A DNA stretch of 64,000 nucleotides from Uranotaenia lowii (GCF_029784155.1 NC_073691.1:120280226-120344225); one strand, 5' to 3'. Numbered from the stretch's first letter, positions 34,148 to 45,707 are shown. Made by a program: numbers and translations. The notes: generated by a model from the sequence alone, not told the origin.

Positions 34148-36493
34148 GCAAACTGATTATAACATTGACATAATGTAAATCAAAGTTTTTGGTTCCCGAC
34201 ATCATTTGCCATAAAGGAAAATATAGATGATAGCACAAAAGACGATAGAAATTTATTCACATTTAATATGCAAACAAATTTGTGGAAGATGGGAGGTTTA
34301 TCACCTTTTGTATGATTGATTTTGTTTAATATTCCGTTAAAAAATAAATTGATTTTTGGGTTTTATGCAATGATGTAGTGTGCAATTTTATTGCATACAC
34401 GCTTTCATGCAATTTATCAAACTTTATTAGTTTTTTTTGGCATTATTGCATCACCTCCCCCCCCTTTCCTGGCGATGATCCAGCTCCGAGTGACAAAAGA
34501 AGAATTAGAAATTTGTTCCAGGGATTCTACTGTAACAGCTTTGATGACAAAAAATGTATAAAACTTCCGGAAACACGCAAGCTTAAATAAAAATAAATGG
34601 ATGGTCCTGGAACCTTCTAACCTTCTATGAACTGTGTGGAACTAAAACTGTACTAGAACTTCTAGAATATTCTAGATGTAAATAATTCTTCAAGCTTATG
34701 ACAATTGGCTTTAACAAACAACATGTTACAGTTTACGGAAGAAAATATTAGTAAATTTGTAAATAATTCCTGAAACAAAGATAAGGACATCAACCTGTAA
34801 GCTTAAATTCGTACAACTAGCAGGGAAAATGGAGTCCAGAAATGTTTCGTTACAGATTTCCATCGTTTTGGCCATCATGCAGGATACCGCAACGCAACTC
34901 TGTTTCTCCATGAAATTGCCTATGAGTGAATATGTACGTGAGGAACGATGTAGTGTCTCTTCGTCGCGCCGTTCTTCTTCGAATCCTTCGGTCCCAAATC
35001 CCTGACATGATAATGATGATGTTACGAACGAGCAGAGTGGAAAAATTTAATTTAAACTTCTATAAATTATGCTTCTTTTATACTTTTTAATATGTTTTTC
35101 TCACCAGTGGAAATGGTTAGAGCGAAAAGGAGGAGGAGGTCTTTACTCTGTCCCACGTTTTTTGCTGTCGTATTTTTGCTCCTTTGGGTCTCATTGAATT
35201 GACACAGCTGAGGCAGAGAGCTCTGGGCTCAGGTATGGTGGTACAGTGCGTGGAGTGGTGAGGAATGTGAAAAAGTGGGAAGGCATACCGTGGCGCTCGT
35301 AAGGATAAAATTCCACATTTTCCCAACCGATGTCGCTGAAGCGGACGACGATCTTTTGTAAATCACGGCCTTCAGGAGAAATTCCGCATTATTCCGGAGC
35401 ACGTGGCAGTCACAAGCGTTAAGTTGGCAAAGGGATTCTGATGTTTGGTAGCTAGCGATGCTTTCTGTGGAAACAAAAAAAAATGTCGCGCGGAGAGGCA
35501 TGAAAACCGCCACCAGGTTTAATTAATTTACATCTTTTACGAGCGGCATTTTTTATTTGCTTTCAAGCTCGGTAATTACAGATTTCCTAAATGGAAATAT
35601 AAGAGGCTTTTTTTGCCAAACGCAGGTAAACACTTTTGAGCCAATTTCTTTTCGGATAATATGAATGGAGAGTTTCGTATACAGAGTTCGTCGTACAATT
35701 AATTCACCGGATTGTATTTCAATAATCCTTTGTGATTCAAAGGTCATACACAGATACAAGAATGAGATTTTCGTGCATAACTAAATTAAATGAAGCATCG
35801 TATATGGTTTAAGAAAAGCAAATGTTATAACTGATTCTTTGGTCCTTAAATGCCGAAAATTGTTAAAAAATCATTTTGCTTGCATAGAATTAAGATACTC
35901 CTATATATGCATACAATGAACTCTTATTCTTCTTGAATCCTACCATACCGTTTTTTTCCTTAAAAAGTCATTCTAATAAAATTTTCAATGTTTTTTTAAT
36001 GTACCTCCTTATTCGTGGTTGACAGCTATATTAGTATGGCCCGTTTGAGAAATTACAGTGATTGAGGAAAAATCACTTATTTTTAATTAGTTTAAAGGGA
36101 AAATACTATCACTGTGATGAATATTTTTGAGATCGTTTTGAGTGATAAAAACTTCGTTCAATTTTTGGTAAAAATCGGTTTCAGCTGGTGTCTGTCAACT
36201 GGCAGTTGTTCAACGAGCCAACGTTTTGGTGGAAACTAGTCAGGTCGTTGTTCAATGGACCAAGTTGAAACAAGTCGAAACCTTTCCAGCTCGACAGCAG
36301 GATTCGTTTCGACCTCGTAAAAATCGGTCGAAGTCAATCGGAAGAAGGCAGGTGATCAACTGTCATTCCATTTCTACATTTTTCGACTTCATTGAACAAC
36401 AAATTCATGTAGCCCATTATTGTGTTAGTGAGGCGCTTGACAGCCAATTTTAGGAACTCAGAAAGGGCCACAATTCGAAGCGGAGGCCACAAT
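34148..36493. other. no gene recognised
   Basis: Frames of 60-97 codons at 34378-34590, 35117-35513 and 36226-36453 show no domains. 35110-35500 is moderately GC-rich. No element termini found. Confidence 0.4.
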
Positions 36494-36502
36494 ATGGAGC
36501 AT

Positions 36503-37320
36503 TAGACTGAGTCGATTTGGGGTCATTTTTGAATTTCTCAAACCTTGGAGTCTTAAAAGCTTCGTTTTAGTCCAAAATTCATCCATGATTTTTTGCAGAA
36601 TTTTTAAGTAACGTTTACATGAGTAAATTTGAACTTTAAGGTTTGTATGGGAACATTGAATATTTTGTCCTGAAAAATCAACATCATTTTTGTTTCTTCT
36701 GTGGAACCGAGCCTGCTAATGGTTTTGTGCCAACTTATAATTTCCTTCAAGGAAATTTTCCGCTGAACAATTTTGTCGAATATCATAACTTCGTATCTTT
36801 TTAGACAAAATAATTATTAGCTGTTTAACATATGTATGTCATTATGCATTGATAAACAAGAAATTCAATTGACACCACTGCTGGGTGCATAGCGAAGTAT
36901 TGCAAGACCACATTTCATGCCATACTTCGTGGGGCACAAGCAGTGGTGTCAATTGAATTCGTGATTTATCAATCCAAAAAAGACATACACCTGTTAAACA
37001 GCTAATGACTTTTTTGTCTAAAATGATACGAAGTTATGATATTCAACAAAGTTGTTCAGCAGAAAATTTCCTTCAAGGAATTTATAAATTGGCACAAAAA
37101 CCATTAGCAGGTTCGGTTCCACAGAAGAAACAAAAATGATGTTGATTTTTCAGTACAAAATATTCAATTTTCCAATACAAACCTAAAAGTTCAAATTTAC
37201 TCATGTAAACGTTACATAAAAATTCTGCAAAAAATCATGGATGAGTTTTGGATCAAAACGAAGCTTCTTAGTCCCCAGGGTTTGAGAAATTCAAAAATGA
37301 CCCCAAATCGACTCAGTCTA
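36503..37320. mobile_element. foldback (MULE/FB-like) element with 9-bp duplication
   Basis: It is one long palindrome. The left arm starts TAGACTGAGTCGATTTGGGG; the right arm ends with its exact complement at 37320. The arms stay alignable for about 380 bp and meet at a ~60-bp centre near 36890-36930. ATGGAGCAT flanks it on both sides (36494-36502 and 37321-37329). A 9-bp duplication with very long inverted arms is characteristic of Mutator-like or Drosophila FB-type foldback elements. No coding frame is present. Confidence 0.92.
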
Positions 37321-37329
37321 ATGGAGCAT

Positions 37330-37815
37330 TTCAATCAATAGTTTGAAAGGATTATTCTCAAATTATCCACAGTTTACAATCCAAGACATATTTTTACTGC
37401 ATTTCAGGCTTGTCAATCATGTTTGTCAAAGAATATTAATAGCTGCATACTACAGGTAGTCTACAATCTTGGGAAAACTAGTCAAAAATGCCTTAGAAGC
37501 CAAGATCGGGTACATTTGCCCTATTATTTTATTTATATTATAGTTAAGAAGTAAAAATTATTGCAAAAAAATCCGAAAAACTGACAGCCCACTTCGTTTT
37601 CACTTGGCACGGTCATAATCCATACAAAACCCTTAGAAAATCTACCCAAATCCGCTCTTGAATGTCTATTCGACACTATAGGAAGTGTGCGGTTTGTATC
37701 TTTTTTCAGGCGCGTCCAAATGAAAACAATTATAGGAGACCATGAATCCATACAATCTTAAATTTTGCAACATTACTTTTTTATGAACACACCCTGAAAG
37801 CCCAAACTCGGACTT
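37330..37815. other. no gene recognised
   Basis: A block 'gccaagatcgggtacatttg' at 37499-37518 has a near copy at 58757-58776. Minus frames at 37533-37908 show no domain. Confidence 0.4.
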
Positions 37816-37817
37816 TT

Positions 37818-37917
37818 GCGTCTCGGTGGTCGACGGGTTAGCGTGATAAGACGATAATCGTTGATCCATTGATAACACGAGTTCGATTCTAATTTCCGTA
37901 CTGGGCATTAATTGATA
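37818..37917 (+). mobile_element. tRNA-derived SINE, 3' truncated
   Basis: Same family as the SINE at 25453: 'gtctcggtggtcgacgggtt' A-box region and 'acgagttcgattctaattt' B-box region. It stops abruptly after 'ggcattaattgataag', where the poly-T (poly-A of a minus-strand LINE) begins. Confidence 0.85.
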
Positions 37918-38689
37918 AGTTTTTTTTGAATATGTCTTTATTCGTACTAATTTATCATTACATTTATATTACATTATAACATTAAATTAGGTGTTCAGTC
38001 CAATAATGAACTGTCCAGAGCCCTATAGCTTACTAATCACCTAAATTTATTTATTCGACTTAAATTTGCTGAGCGCAATCAAGTATTTTTATGTAGGAGA
38101 ACATCCTGTAATGTCCAAAATATTCTAAACTTACAACTAAAAACTAAAACTATCCTAAAATTAAACTAATTATAGAGAAAACGAATTTCTGCGATGAAAG
38201 AATGCATCGATTTGCCTCTGAAGTTAGAGATGAATCGATCGAAGAGAAGTCCAACAAATCTCTTCGATCGATTCAATGCCCGCAATCCAATGAAGATCTT
38301 CGGTGCTGTGCCAAGGTGGAAGCCGCAAAATCATTTTCATAACTTTGTTCAGCAATGTTTGTCTCACAAGAACTTTCAAATACATTTTGCATAGAAAGAA
38401 TATCATCAAATTCAAGGGAAAATTGAGCATCAATTGGACTTACAACGTTTAAATAAAAATCATCAGCAGACTCAAATTGTTGGGCTAATTTTTGAGCTTT
38501 TTCTGCGTTAGTTAAAAGAAGTTTATCCACATCTTTCAAAGTAGGAATTGGCTTCTGGGGCTTTTTCAGAATATTAGTTAATTTCCAAAATGGCTTTGAG
38601 TAGAATTTTATGTCCTCTACTGCTTTAGCAAAATTTTCATTACGAATGAAATTTAAAAGACGATTGATCTCTTTTAGAAGGTAACAATA
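37918..38689 (-). pseudogene. Jockey-type LINE fragment, 5' truncated and internally deleted
   Basis: On the minus strand the fragment starts in the region just before the RT core ('KEINRLLNFIRNENFAKAVE', 'SKPFWKLTNILKKPQKPIPT', 'LLTNAEKAQKLAQQFES', 38290-38689). It is deleted before the catalytic palm. It then runs into a 3' untranslated region ending 'gaataaagacatattc' plus A8 (the + strand T8 at 37918-37925), a polyadenylation signal with tail. A 9-bp imperfect duplication (ATTGATAAG at 37909-37917, ATAGATAAG at 38690-38698) marks the insertion into the SINE. It is a typical dead-on-arrival insertion. Confidence 0.82.
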
Positions 38690-38789
38690 AATAGATAAGC
38701 ATCCCTAGTACGTTGATATTGGCGTCGACGAATGTTTATGTTATGTTAACTTTGGGTATTGAAGCGGCTTTAGCATTGACTATTGAAGA

Positions 38790-38856
38790 TTGTGGTGATA
38801 TAGTGTTAGGATAAATTAAATTATAGTTAATTTATATACTACCATAAATTTGCATT
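38790..38856 (+). repeat. 67-bp repeat, inverted partner at 42949-43077
   Basis: 'ttgtggtgatatagtgttag' through 'taccataaatttgcatt'. The inverted partner 4.2 kb away contains the same blocks plus an AT-rich insertion of about 60 bp. Both copies lie near Jockey fragments. Confidence 0.75.
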
Positions 38857-39837
38857 GCACGGAAAAATTGAGTTATGCATAAAATGTATTGCAATTACAC
38901 TTTCATTTTATCTAATCCGTTGTTGTTCAAAATTTGTATAACCCCGATTCAAATCTGAGTAGTTTTAGGTAGTCAATATGCAGATGTGAACTAAAATTCA
39001 ATTATTCATCTCTGTATAAAATGTTGTTGTTGTTGGAATCCATTCAAAGGGATGTCAAAGCGAAAAAAAGAAAAAAATATTTAAACTTTTGGATGGTTAC
39101 GGAGGAACAATCCAACCATTTTTTCCTCAAAGAAACTGTAAATTGATAACAAGTTAAACAAAATTTATTTTTGTTAGCTGGATATGTAGCTTCTCTTCAT
39201 CTAAGCTTCGGAAACTGGTGAGTAGATGTATAATTTCTTCGAACACTTTCATTTTCTTTATTATTTTCATGTAGTGCTCAGATGTTATTGATTTGGAAGA
39301 AGAAAAATCTCTACCCCGGAGCTGTTCCATATGCATAAGAAAACAAGAAAGGGAGTGCAAGATAAGGTTATCCCGTTTTACTTGAGCTGCAGCTAGACGT
39401 CGGCTGCTCCCGATGATTCAGTGAGATAAATAAAAATATTGAATGCAATAATTGAATTACTCAAAGCTATCCGTTATGTTTTTAGTGCATCCACTGGAAG
39501 AACCTGGGTGTTCAAGGACATTGAAAAATATGCGACGGTCCGAGGTCGCAGTGAAAAAGTGGACGGCCGAAACCGTACAGAAAAAGTCCTGAAATAGGTG
39601 TTTCGAGTCGAACTCTACAATCTAGAGGAATACATCCAGGAGGAATCAGTCAGAAACATCCCGGTTCGAGTAAACATGACAAGGAGCTGCTAAAAAAGAG
39701 AGTCCTGTGAGGACAGCAGAAAACAGCATTGGAATCTGCTGACAGCGGAAGCTTGTAGGACAGGAAAAGAGGCTTTCAATAGAAATTTTTCAAAAGGTAA
39801 TTATTATGCTTTTTTTTACTACAATAGATTCTCCTCA

Positions 39838-40026
39838 TTGGTTTTTTTTAAACTTAAGCACGAATGTTTGAAAGTGCGAACCAGTGCTGAGGAAGCGCAG
39901 ACACTGCAGAACATGCTGGGGAACTACCTGGACCATGAGATAGTGGGTCTGAATGGAAAAATTCTCGGAGCCTATCCAGTTGAACCTTCGGTAGATGTGC
40001 ATCAAAAAGTCCTACCAAAAGCTTGA
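39838..40026 (+). pseudogene. gene-like frame of unknown origin
   Basis: 62 codons, MVFFKLKHECLKVRTSAEEA onward, with a charged, balanced composition ('AQTLQNMLGNYLDHEIVGLN'). The preceding 39490-39790 reads as protein-like fragments ('TWVFKDIEKYATVRGRSEKV', 'YNLEEYIQEESVRNIPVRVN') in one frame interrupted by TAG and TAA stops. Between the two lies a ~40-bp AT-rich gap that begins with a donor-like 'aaggtaatt' and ends in a T-rich run. It could be a decayed two-exon gene. I do not recognise the family. Confidence 0.25.
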
Positions 40027-41264
40027 GGGAACAGCCGTTTAATTCTAAAAGGTATCTCAAGAAACTTAAGTGGATAATTTTGATTTTCAATAAGACATAA
40101 CTTAAGATTCCAGTGCAACAAAATTTTAGAATTTTTGTTAAAATTTCAATTCAAATAGCACTGTTTTTTTTAAATAATTAGTTCGTTACAATTCTAACTA
40201 ATTTGTGTGCTTTGACAAAAATTTGATTAAATTCTCTTTACAGATTCTTCGTTCCCCTCTGGGATGGGCAGCATAGACGTAATCAGTACCGGATGTTGGA
40301 TGTTCCATGTTGGTTGAGCCATGATAGTTATTCAGTAAAATTAAAAAAAAAAAATATTCCGACCTCTTGCCGGTGTCAGTGATGACCATGCAGTCATGAA
40401 TATTCAATAAAGATTTGAATGCGACGCAAATAAATTTATTTTTGTGTTTTTTTGGCGAAATTTCATTTATTTTGACTTTTCTGAAGAGATCTTGAAAATG
40501 CATGGGCATCCCCATGTCAAAATATACAGAATTGACTAACTGGCTGAAAGCTTTCGAATGTGTAAAAGCTTTTTGCTCACGCTATGTGTAAAGCGCCCAA
40601 ACATAAAACTAAGTGGAGACACTTTTCTCGAATCTGTATGGATTTTTATACAGAACAGAGTAACTTTGTTTACCGTGTGTGCTATTTGTTTTTTTTTTAC
40701 ATCTAGCGATGAACACGGTCGTTTTTGATTACCTACTTTTGATAGAAAAAATAACACGATATATGTATTTCGAAAACCACTAAAGAACCGTTTTTGAATT
40801 GGAGCGTATTAACAAAATGTGGTTAGAATTCAACCATAAAGCTTATAAAAAATACATCGACTTCAACATAAATGAAAATTGAATGAAAACTTGAGATTTT
40901 CTGCACCACTTCCTTATTGCGTTGTGGTTGAAAAATAACCTTTCTATGACATCTTTGGCTTCATTTGTGAAGATCACTTTCAACTGCAAGTTTTCGTTAA
41001 CCCCGAAACCTCCGTCAAGGGTAAGTTCAAGTTTCCCGAGGAGAAAAATATTGTGACAAACCCAATTATTTGTAAATAGTTATAAAATGATCTATGACTT
41101 GTTGAGAAAACTACAAATGACATCGTAAAAACATTTCACTAATTTTATATTGAAAAGCTACAGTATATTGAATGTGGCTTTAAATTATTGTCATTGAAGT
41201 TGAAATCCGAAGTTTTCGCGCTGGTGATCGGAAACCTTGCCAACTAGCGACGTTGTGAAATATC

Positions 41265-41720
41265 ATTACTGGCAACGCTTTTGTAAAGTAATAACCAGCG
41301 TGCCTATACAGCTACGGGTGGTTGCATATTGAGCAACAGTAGGCAAGGAGTACCAAAAGTTTCTCATTGGTGGGGGGTGGAGACGGAGCGCTTTTTGACA
41401 GCGAATTGTTCGCCTACCATGCCTATGATTACGATTGCCTGTCACAAGATGGACGATTCCGTGTCGACGGATAGATTTCCAAGTCTCTCGAACATGGAGA
41501 AAGCTGCGCAAAGTAACACCTCCCCAAATCCCGCGGTCGTATTTTTTCGGCCCAATCTTCAACGGCAATCACCAGTCGGACCAGCCAGCAGCTGGAGTGG
41601 CTTTCGGAAGTTTATTGACCGGCCCACGGAGAATGCGAAACTTTGTCAACGATATCAAGGACCCTACTCGGTTATAGTGAACCAGTGTTTTATGTGTTTG
41701 TGAATAAAAAAGAATTTAAG
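41265..41720 (+). pseudogene. possible processed pseudogene, unknown parent
   Basis: Protein-like content runs in two plus-strand frames: one (41329-41703) gives 124 codons; the other gives 'PRSYFFGPIFNGNHQSDQPA' (41537-41596) and then 'GVAFGSLLTGPRRMRNFVND' (about 41597-41656). The region is GC-rich relative to its flanks and ends with 'gaataaaaaagaat' (41702-41715), a polyadenylation signal merging into an A-rich run. This suggests a reverse-transcribed mRNA with frameshifts. The parent gene is not recognised. Confidence 0.25.
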
Positions 41721-42948
41721 AACTAAAATTGTATATTTTTATTATTCAATCTCCTAATAGGAACTTCGAAACAACAGGGTAAAAATCTTCCAATTGGAAT
41801 AAATGGAAAATGGTTCAATGAATAAATGCTTTTAAATCTTTATCTAAATTACCTTTGAGCAAAGATAATAACTTTAAATCAAATGAAACTGGTTTTTGTA
41901 TCAAAGCATTAATATTTTGAATCTAAGATTTTTCAAAAGAAAAAATCTTTGAAACAGAGGAAAATGCATTTGAACCAAAGGAGTTTTTATTTATACCAAA
42001 ACCAAAGGAAATCCTTTGTTTTTGCGGCACTTTCCTTTGAAATAAAAAATCTTTGGTATAAGAACACACCCGAAGTTGTACACGTCCTGATAATAACTTG
42101 TCGCCAGTGAGTGTCGCCAGTAAATGTCGCCAGCGCTCATTGACGATTGTGGTGAATGGCCTTGCCATTCCCAGTCGTTTCACTACACAAGGTCATGAAA
42201 GACCCGAGCCGCGACTTCATTCGCCGAGAATAGTTTACAGAATGATCTCAGTTTCACTTTTGCAATACAGCCCGCCTTTCGTAATCACCAACACTTTTCT
42301 TATAGCATTATCGTACTTCTTACCAATACCATTGCAAATCATTGTCATCAATTGTACATCCCTAGCACAGTGTACTGACCAGAGGACTGAACCAGCTGTC
42401 AAATCGCATACAAACGCACCGTACCAAATTTTTGGTACCAGAACGTCAGTGTGGTTCCCGAAATTAAACACTTCACCCCATAACAGACTCGAAATAGGGT
42501 AACATTTTTGTTGCCAAACGCATCTGTTGTTGTCATACTGCAGATTTAGAATGAATTTTTACAAGGATTATGCTGAAAACTCTACATTTTGTGCCAAACC
42601 ATAATTTATTTATGTTACCAAAGATCCCTTTGATTGACATTCTCGAGCCGCAGATATCATTTTAAGGATTATTAAAAATTGCCCCTGGTTGAAATTTTTG
42701 CAATGAGGACGCCATGTTGCCCCTATACGTGTTTCACTCGTTTCATTTTTCTTCTTCCTGCGGGTTTCTTGACTGAAAACTTGGTACGGGAATTTTTGTT
42801 TCCTTCAGCCCCTTGGTACTGACAGCATATAGGGTGTATGCTTGACATTTTGTGCCACTATCAATGCACGCTTGAAGGAATCGACTCTAATATTGTCGAA
42901 ATACAATTTTTTTTATTTCAAATGTAAGTTATGAAGAATTGAAATTCA

Positions 42949-43077
42949 AATGCAAATTTATGGTAGTTTCCACATAATATAATTTAATATATATTAAGTA
43001 TATAATAATAATAGTAATAATATAAATAAATATAAATTAACTATAATTTCATTTATCCTAACACTATATCACCACAA
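42949..43077 (-). repeat. inverted partner of the 38790-38856 repeat
   Basis: The minus strand repeats the same two blocks, with an AT-rich insertion (about 42970-43030) between them. Its upstream edge joins the truncated Jockey ORF2 at about 43078. Confidence 0.75.
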
Positions 43078-43896
43078 AGATGTCAAAATTTCTACAGCCA
43101 AATCAATATCTTCTATTGAATTCAGTACTTAGATGTAAAAGTTATGCTCAATAAAATTCCTATATCGCTCCCAGTCAGCTTTTTGAAAGTTAAAAGTTGA
43201 TTTTAAAGGGTTTTCAATGGGACTTTGGGATAAAGAAAAAGTTACTGGAAGGTGGTCTGAATCGTGGTCCGCATGAGTAACTAATTGACTACAATGCTCG
43301 CCTAAATCCGTAAGAACATAATCAATTGTGGAAGGATTTCTAATCGAAGATAAACAAGTATGCCCATTAGGATATTCAACAGTATAATAACCTGCAGAGC
43401 AGTCAGTAAATAAAATATTCCCATTTGAATTTGATGAAATACTATCCCAAGATCGGTGTTTTGCATTAAAGTCACCAATAATTAAAAATTTGGATTTATT
43501 TCTGGTAAGTTTTTGTGAATCTCCCTTCAAAAAATTTTTCTGTTCACCGCTGCATTGAAAAGGCAAGTATGCGGCAACAATTATAATTTTTCCCATAGAA
43601 GTTTCTAATTCAATTCCAAATGTTTCTAAGACTTTTGTATTGAAAAAAGGAAGAAGTATAAATTTGACACGACTATTAAAGAAAATAGCTACACCCCCTT
43701 CTTGTCGATCAAGTCGATCATTTCGTAAAATTTTAAAGAAAGCATTGCTTTTCAAGTTATTGTCTGGCTTAAAAAAGTTCAGTGATGACAGCAATATGTA
43801 TGTTTTGAGTTTTCAAAAATAAAAGAATTCATCTTGGTTAGCCAGCAAAGATCTAGCGTTCCAATTCATAATATTTAAACATCTATTTGGATCCAT
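43078..43896 (-). pseudogene. Jockey-type LINE ORF2, endonuclease part
   Basis: ORF2 of this clade encodes an apurinic-type endonuclease followed by RT. The ATG is at 43896-43894, followed by 'NRCLNIMNWNARSLLANQDE', which contains the conserved N-W-N-A-R-S-L start of the domain. A TGA and a frameshift come soon after. The frame 43129-43794 (221 codons) carries 'RQEGGVAIF', 'LIIGDFNAKHRSWDS', 'TIDYVLTD' and 'DHDSDHLPVTF', the Asp/His catalytic set of the fold. The reading ends in the linker 'NSIEDIDLAVEILTS' just before the RT; the RT is absent. It lies about 80 bp downstream of ORF1. Confidence 0.9.
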
Positions 43897-43981
43897 GAGG
43901 AAATCGTAAAGTCATAATAATTTTGTAAGCATCACATACGTTGCATCATTTCCATTAAATTTTGATGCAAAAATTTTTATT

Positions 43982-45206
43982 TCTCCTCAGTAATCTCACT
44001 CAAATCAACAACATTGTCAGGAGAATGAGTTGAAACGTTGAGACTTGGTTTTTCCCATTTTTATTAGTTATGCCTGTAGAGGGCAACCCATTTTCAACCA
44101 ACTCTGAGAACGTTGAACAACGAGTCTGTGGCGCAGAATCAGCACAGGTAACATTAAAATCACTTCGAGCATTACCAAGACGTGATTCCAATGTAGGCCG
44201 AGGCTGACCGCGAACAGGCGATTGTTTGCCGGTCTGACGTGTGAAGACGAAAAGGAGAAGAAACTTTTCTGGAAACTTTGGGATATTTCCTAGAAGCAAT
44301 AATTTTTGCCCTAACGGGACAGTTTATGGAATTCGAGGAATGATTACATGCGCAATTTGCACACTTGAAAAATTCTGTTTGTGGTTTATCACCACCAAAA
44401 AGGCATTTAGATTTTTCATAATCAAATGAGCCGCAAAGCATGCATCTGGCATTCATTCTTCAATTTTTAGTGCCATGACAAAAAGCTTGGCAACGACGAC
44501 ATTGCGTAATATTTTGAAGAAAGTTGGTTGAAGATTTTCGAAAAGGTTCAAATTTGGCTCGACAATGAAACATTAGACGAGCCTTTTCAAGAATTTGCAA
44601 ATTATTTACCTGATCCTTTTTAAAATGGATCAAATAAAGCTCAGGAGCAAAACCAACACTACTGATATTATTCGTGTTGGTTCTTTTCCTCGTTTGAATT
44701 ACTTGAACCGGAGAAAAACCTAACAAAGAATTCAATTCGGTTGTGATTTCATCTGGTGTCTGATCGCCGGTGAGACCACGAAGTGCAACTTTGAATGGAC
44801 GATCACATTAAGTTTCGTACGTAAAAAATTGGCGTTTTTTATTATTCAAATATTTCAAATTTTTTTGAAAATAATTAAAAGATTCCGCCAATATACGAGC
44901 AGTTCCCCTTCGACCGATGTGAAAAGAAATCCTCACATTCTTGACGGAAGTGACGATTTCTTTCCGAAAGGCATTGAAGTCAGGAATCGTGATCGTAATT
45001 GGTTGAACCATTTCGTTTTTAAGAGTGTAAGAAGAAGAAGGTTTCTTAGTATTTTTATCAGAATTAAATATGAATATTTTCTTATCACCGATGTTATGAA
45101 GGGCATCGAATGAATTGGAAATTTCTACTTTTTTGGCAGATGGGCCTGGATTAGGTTCGGCAATCCGTTTTCTTCCGGCTCTTGAGCCGGCCGATGACTT
45201 CCCCAT
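43982..45206 (-). pseudogene. Jockey-type LINE ORF1 (Gag-like), frameshifted
   Basis: ORF1 encodes the nucleic-acid-binding protein of the element. The ATG is at 45206-45204 ('MGKSSAGSRAGRKRIAEPNP'). The N-terminal third (44808-45206) is basic and proline/serine rich. The middle (44460-44735) contains 'ELYLIHFKKDQVNNLQILEK' and ends in 'QCRRCQAFCHGTKN', the first zinc knuckle. 'RCMLCGSFDYEKSKC' and 'CANCACNHSSNSINCPV' (44330-44456) give further knuckles. A tail follows (44000-44299). At least two frameshifts and a stop break it. With 43078-43896 it forms one 5'-complete but 3'-deleted copy. Confidence 0.88.
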
Positions 45207-45283
45207 GCTGGAAAGAAAAGAGATAAATATGAATAAAAGAAAGTGAAAAACATTTTAGCACTGAAAAGTGCTGTTTTAAAAAC

Positions 45284-45580
45284 ATGTATGTATGTTCTAT
45301 GTATGTTGGTTATCCACCATGGGTGCACGGATTCACCGCAGTTTTGCCTAAGTATGTGCTCACATGCATTTTTTACATTGTTAGGTTCGGCAAATCTCCA
45401 ATGCAACGCGTACACCACACCCGGACCCCATGGCTTCGTATGAGCTGTTATGGATTAATGTATTGTGTTGTTGTAGGTTTATTTTTGGAAGAACGAGTCA
45501 ATCAGGTGGGCTAGTTTACTTACAGGTATTCCGGCATCCGTGTATATACCTGGCCATCTGGCAACTGATTGAACATTCTT
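45284..45580 (+). repeat. dispersed modular repeat, full copy
   Basis: Starts with a TGTATGTATG run, then 'caccatgggtgcacggattc', 'taagtatgtgctcacatgc' and 'ctccaatgcaacgcgta' (5' module). This is followed by 'ggaccccatggcttcgtatg', 'caatcaggtgggctagttta' and 'cttacaggtattccggcat' (3' module). The 5' module alone recurs at 50703-50827 and the 3' module alone at 58787-58945. Short frames in it are not coding. Confidence 0.8.
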
Positions 45581-45583
45581 ATT

Positions 45584-45703
45584 ATATTCGTTTTCAACTG
45601 GTGGCCAACCGGTTATGCACCAACTGCTGTCATCTGCATATAAAAAAACGCTTTGACAGCACTTGGTGCACAACCGGTGGACCACCAGGATGAAAACGAA
45701 TAT
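45584..45703. repeat. 120-bp hairpin element
   Basis: Arms of about 50 bp. 'attcgttttcaactggtggc' begins the left arm and 'ccaggatgaaaacgaat' ends the right. Internal blocks 'ccaactgctgtca' and 'tgacagcacttgg' pair too, leaving a ~15-bp loop of 'tctgcatataaaaaaacgc'. It is a very small foldback element, sitting directly between the modular repeat and a SINE tail. Confidence 0.88.
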
Positions 45704-45707
45704 GGCA

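Larger units (their letters stand above)
38857..42948. other. mostly unassigned sequence with two gene-like frames
   Basis: 39490-40026 and 41265-41720 have gene-like composition (described separately). A stretch at 41760-42070 is rich in 'ctttga' and 'tcaaag' words in both orientations. The rest is AT-rich. There are no clear transposon ends, although the flanking inverted repeat (38790-38856 / 42949-43077) raises the question whether the whole block was mobilised. Confidence 0.4.

Noticed and set aside
41760..42070. foldback element made of CTTTGA/TCAAAG words
   Set aside because: Words recur in both orientations but I could not align two arms or find ends; treated as low complexity.
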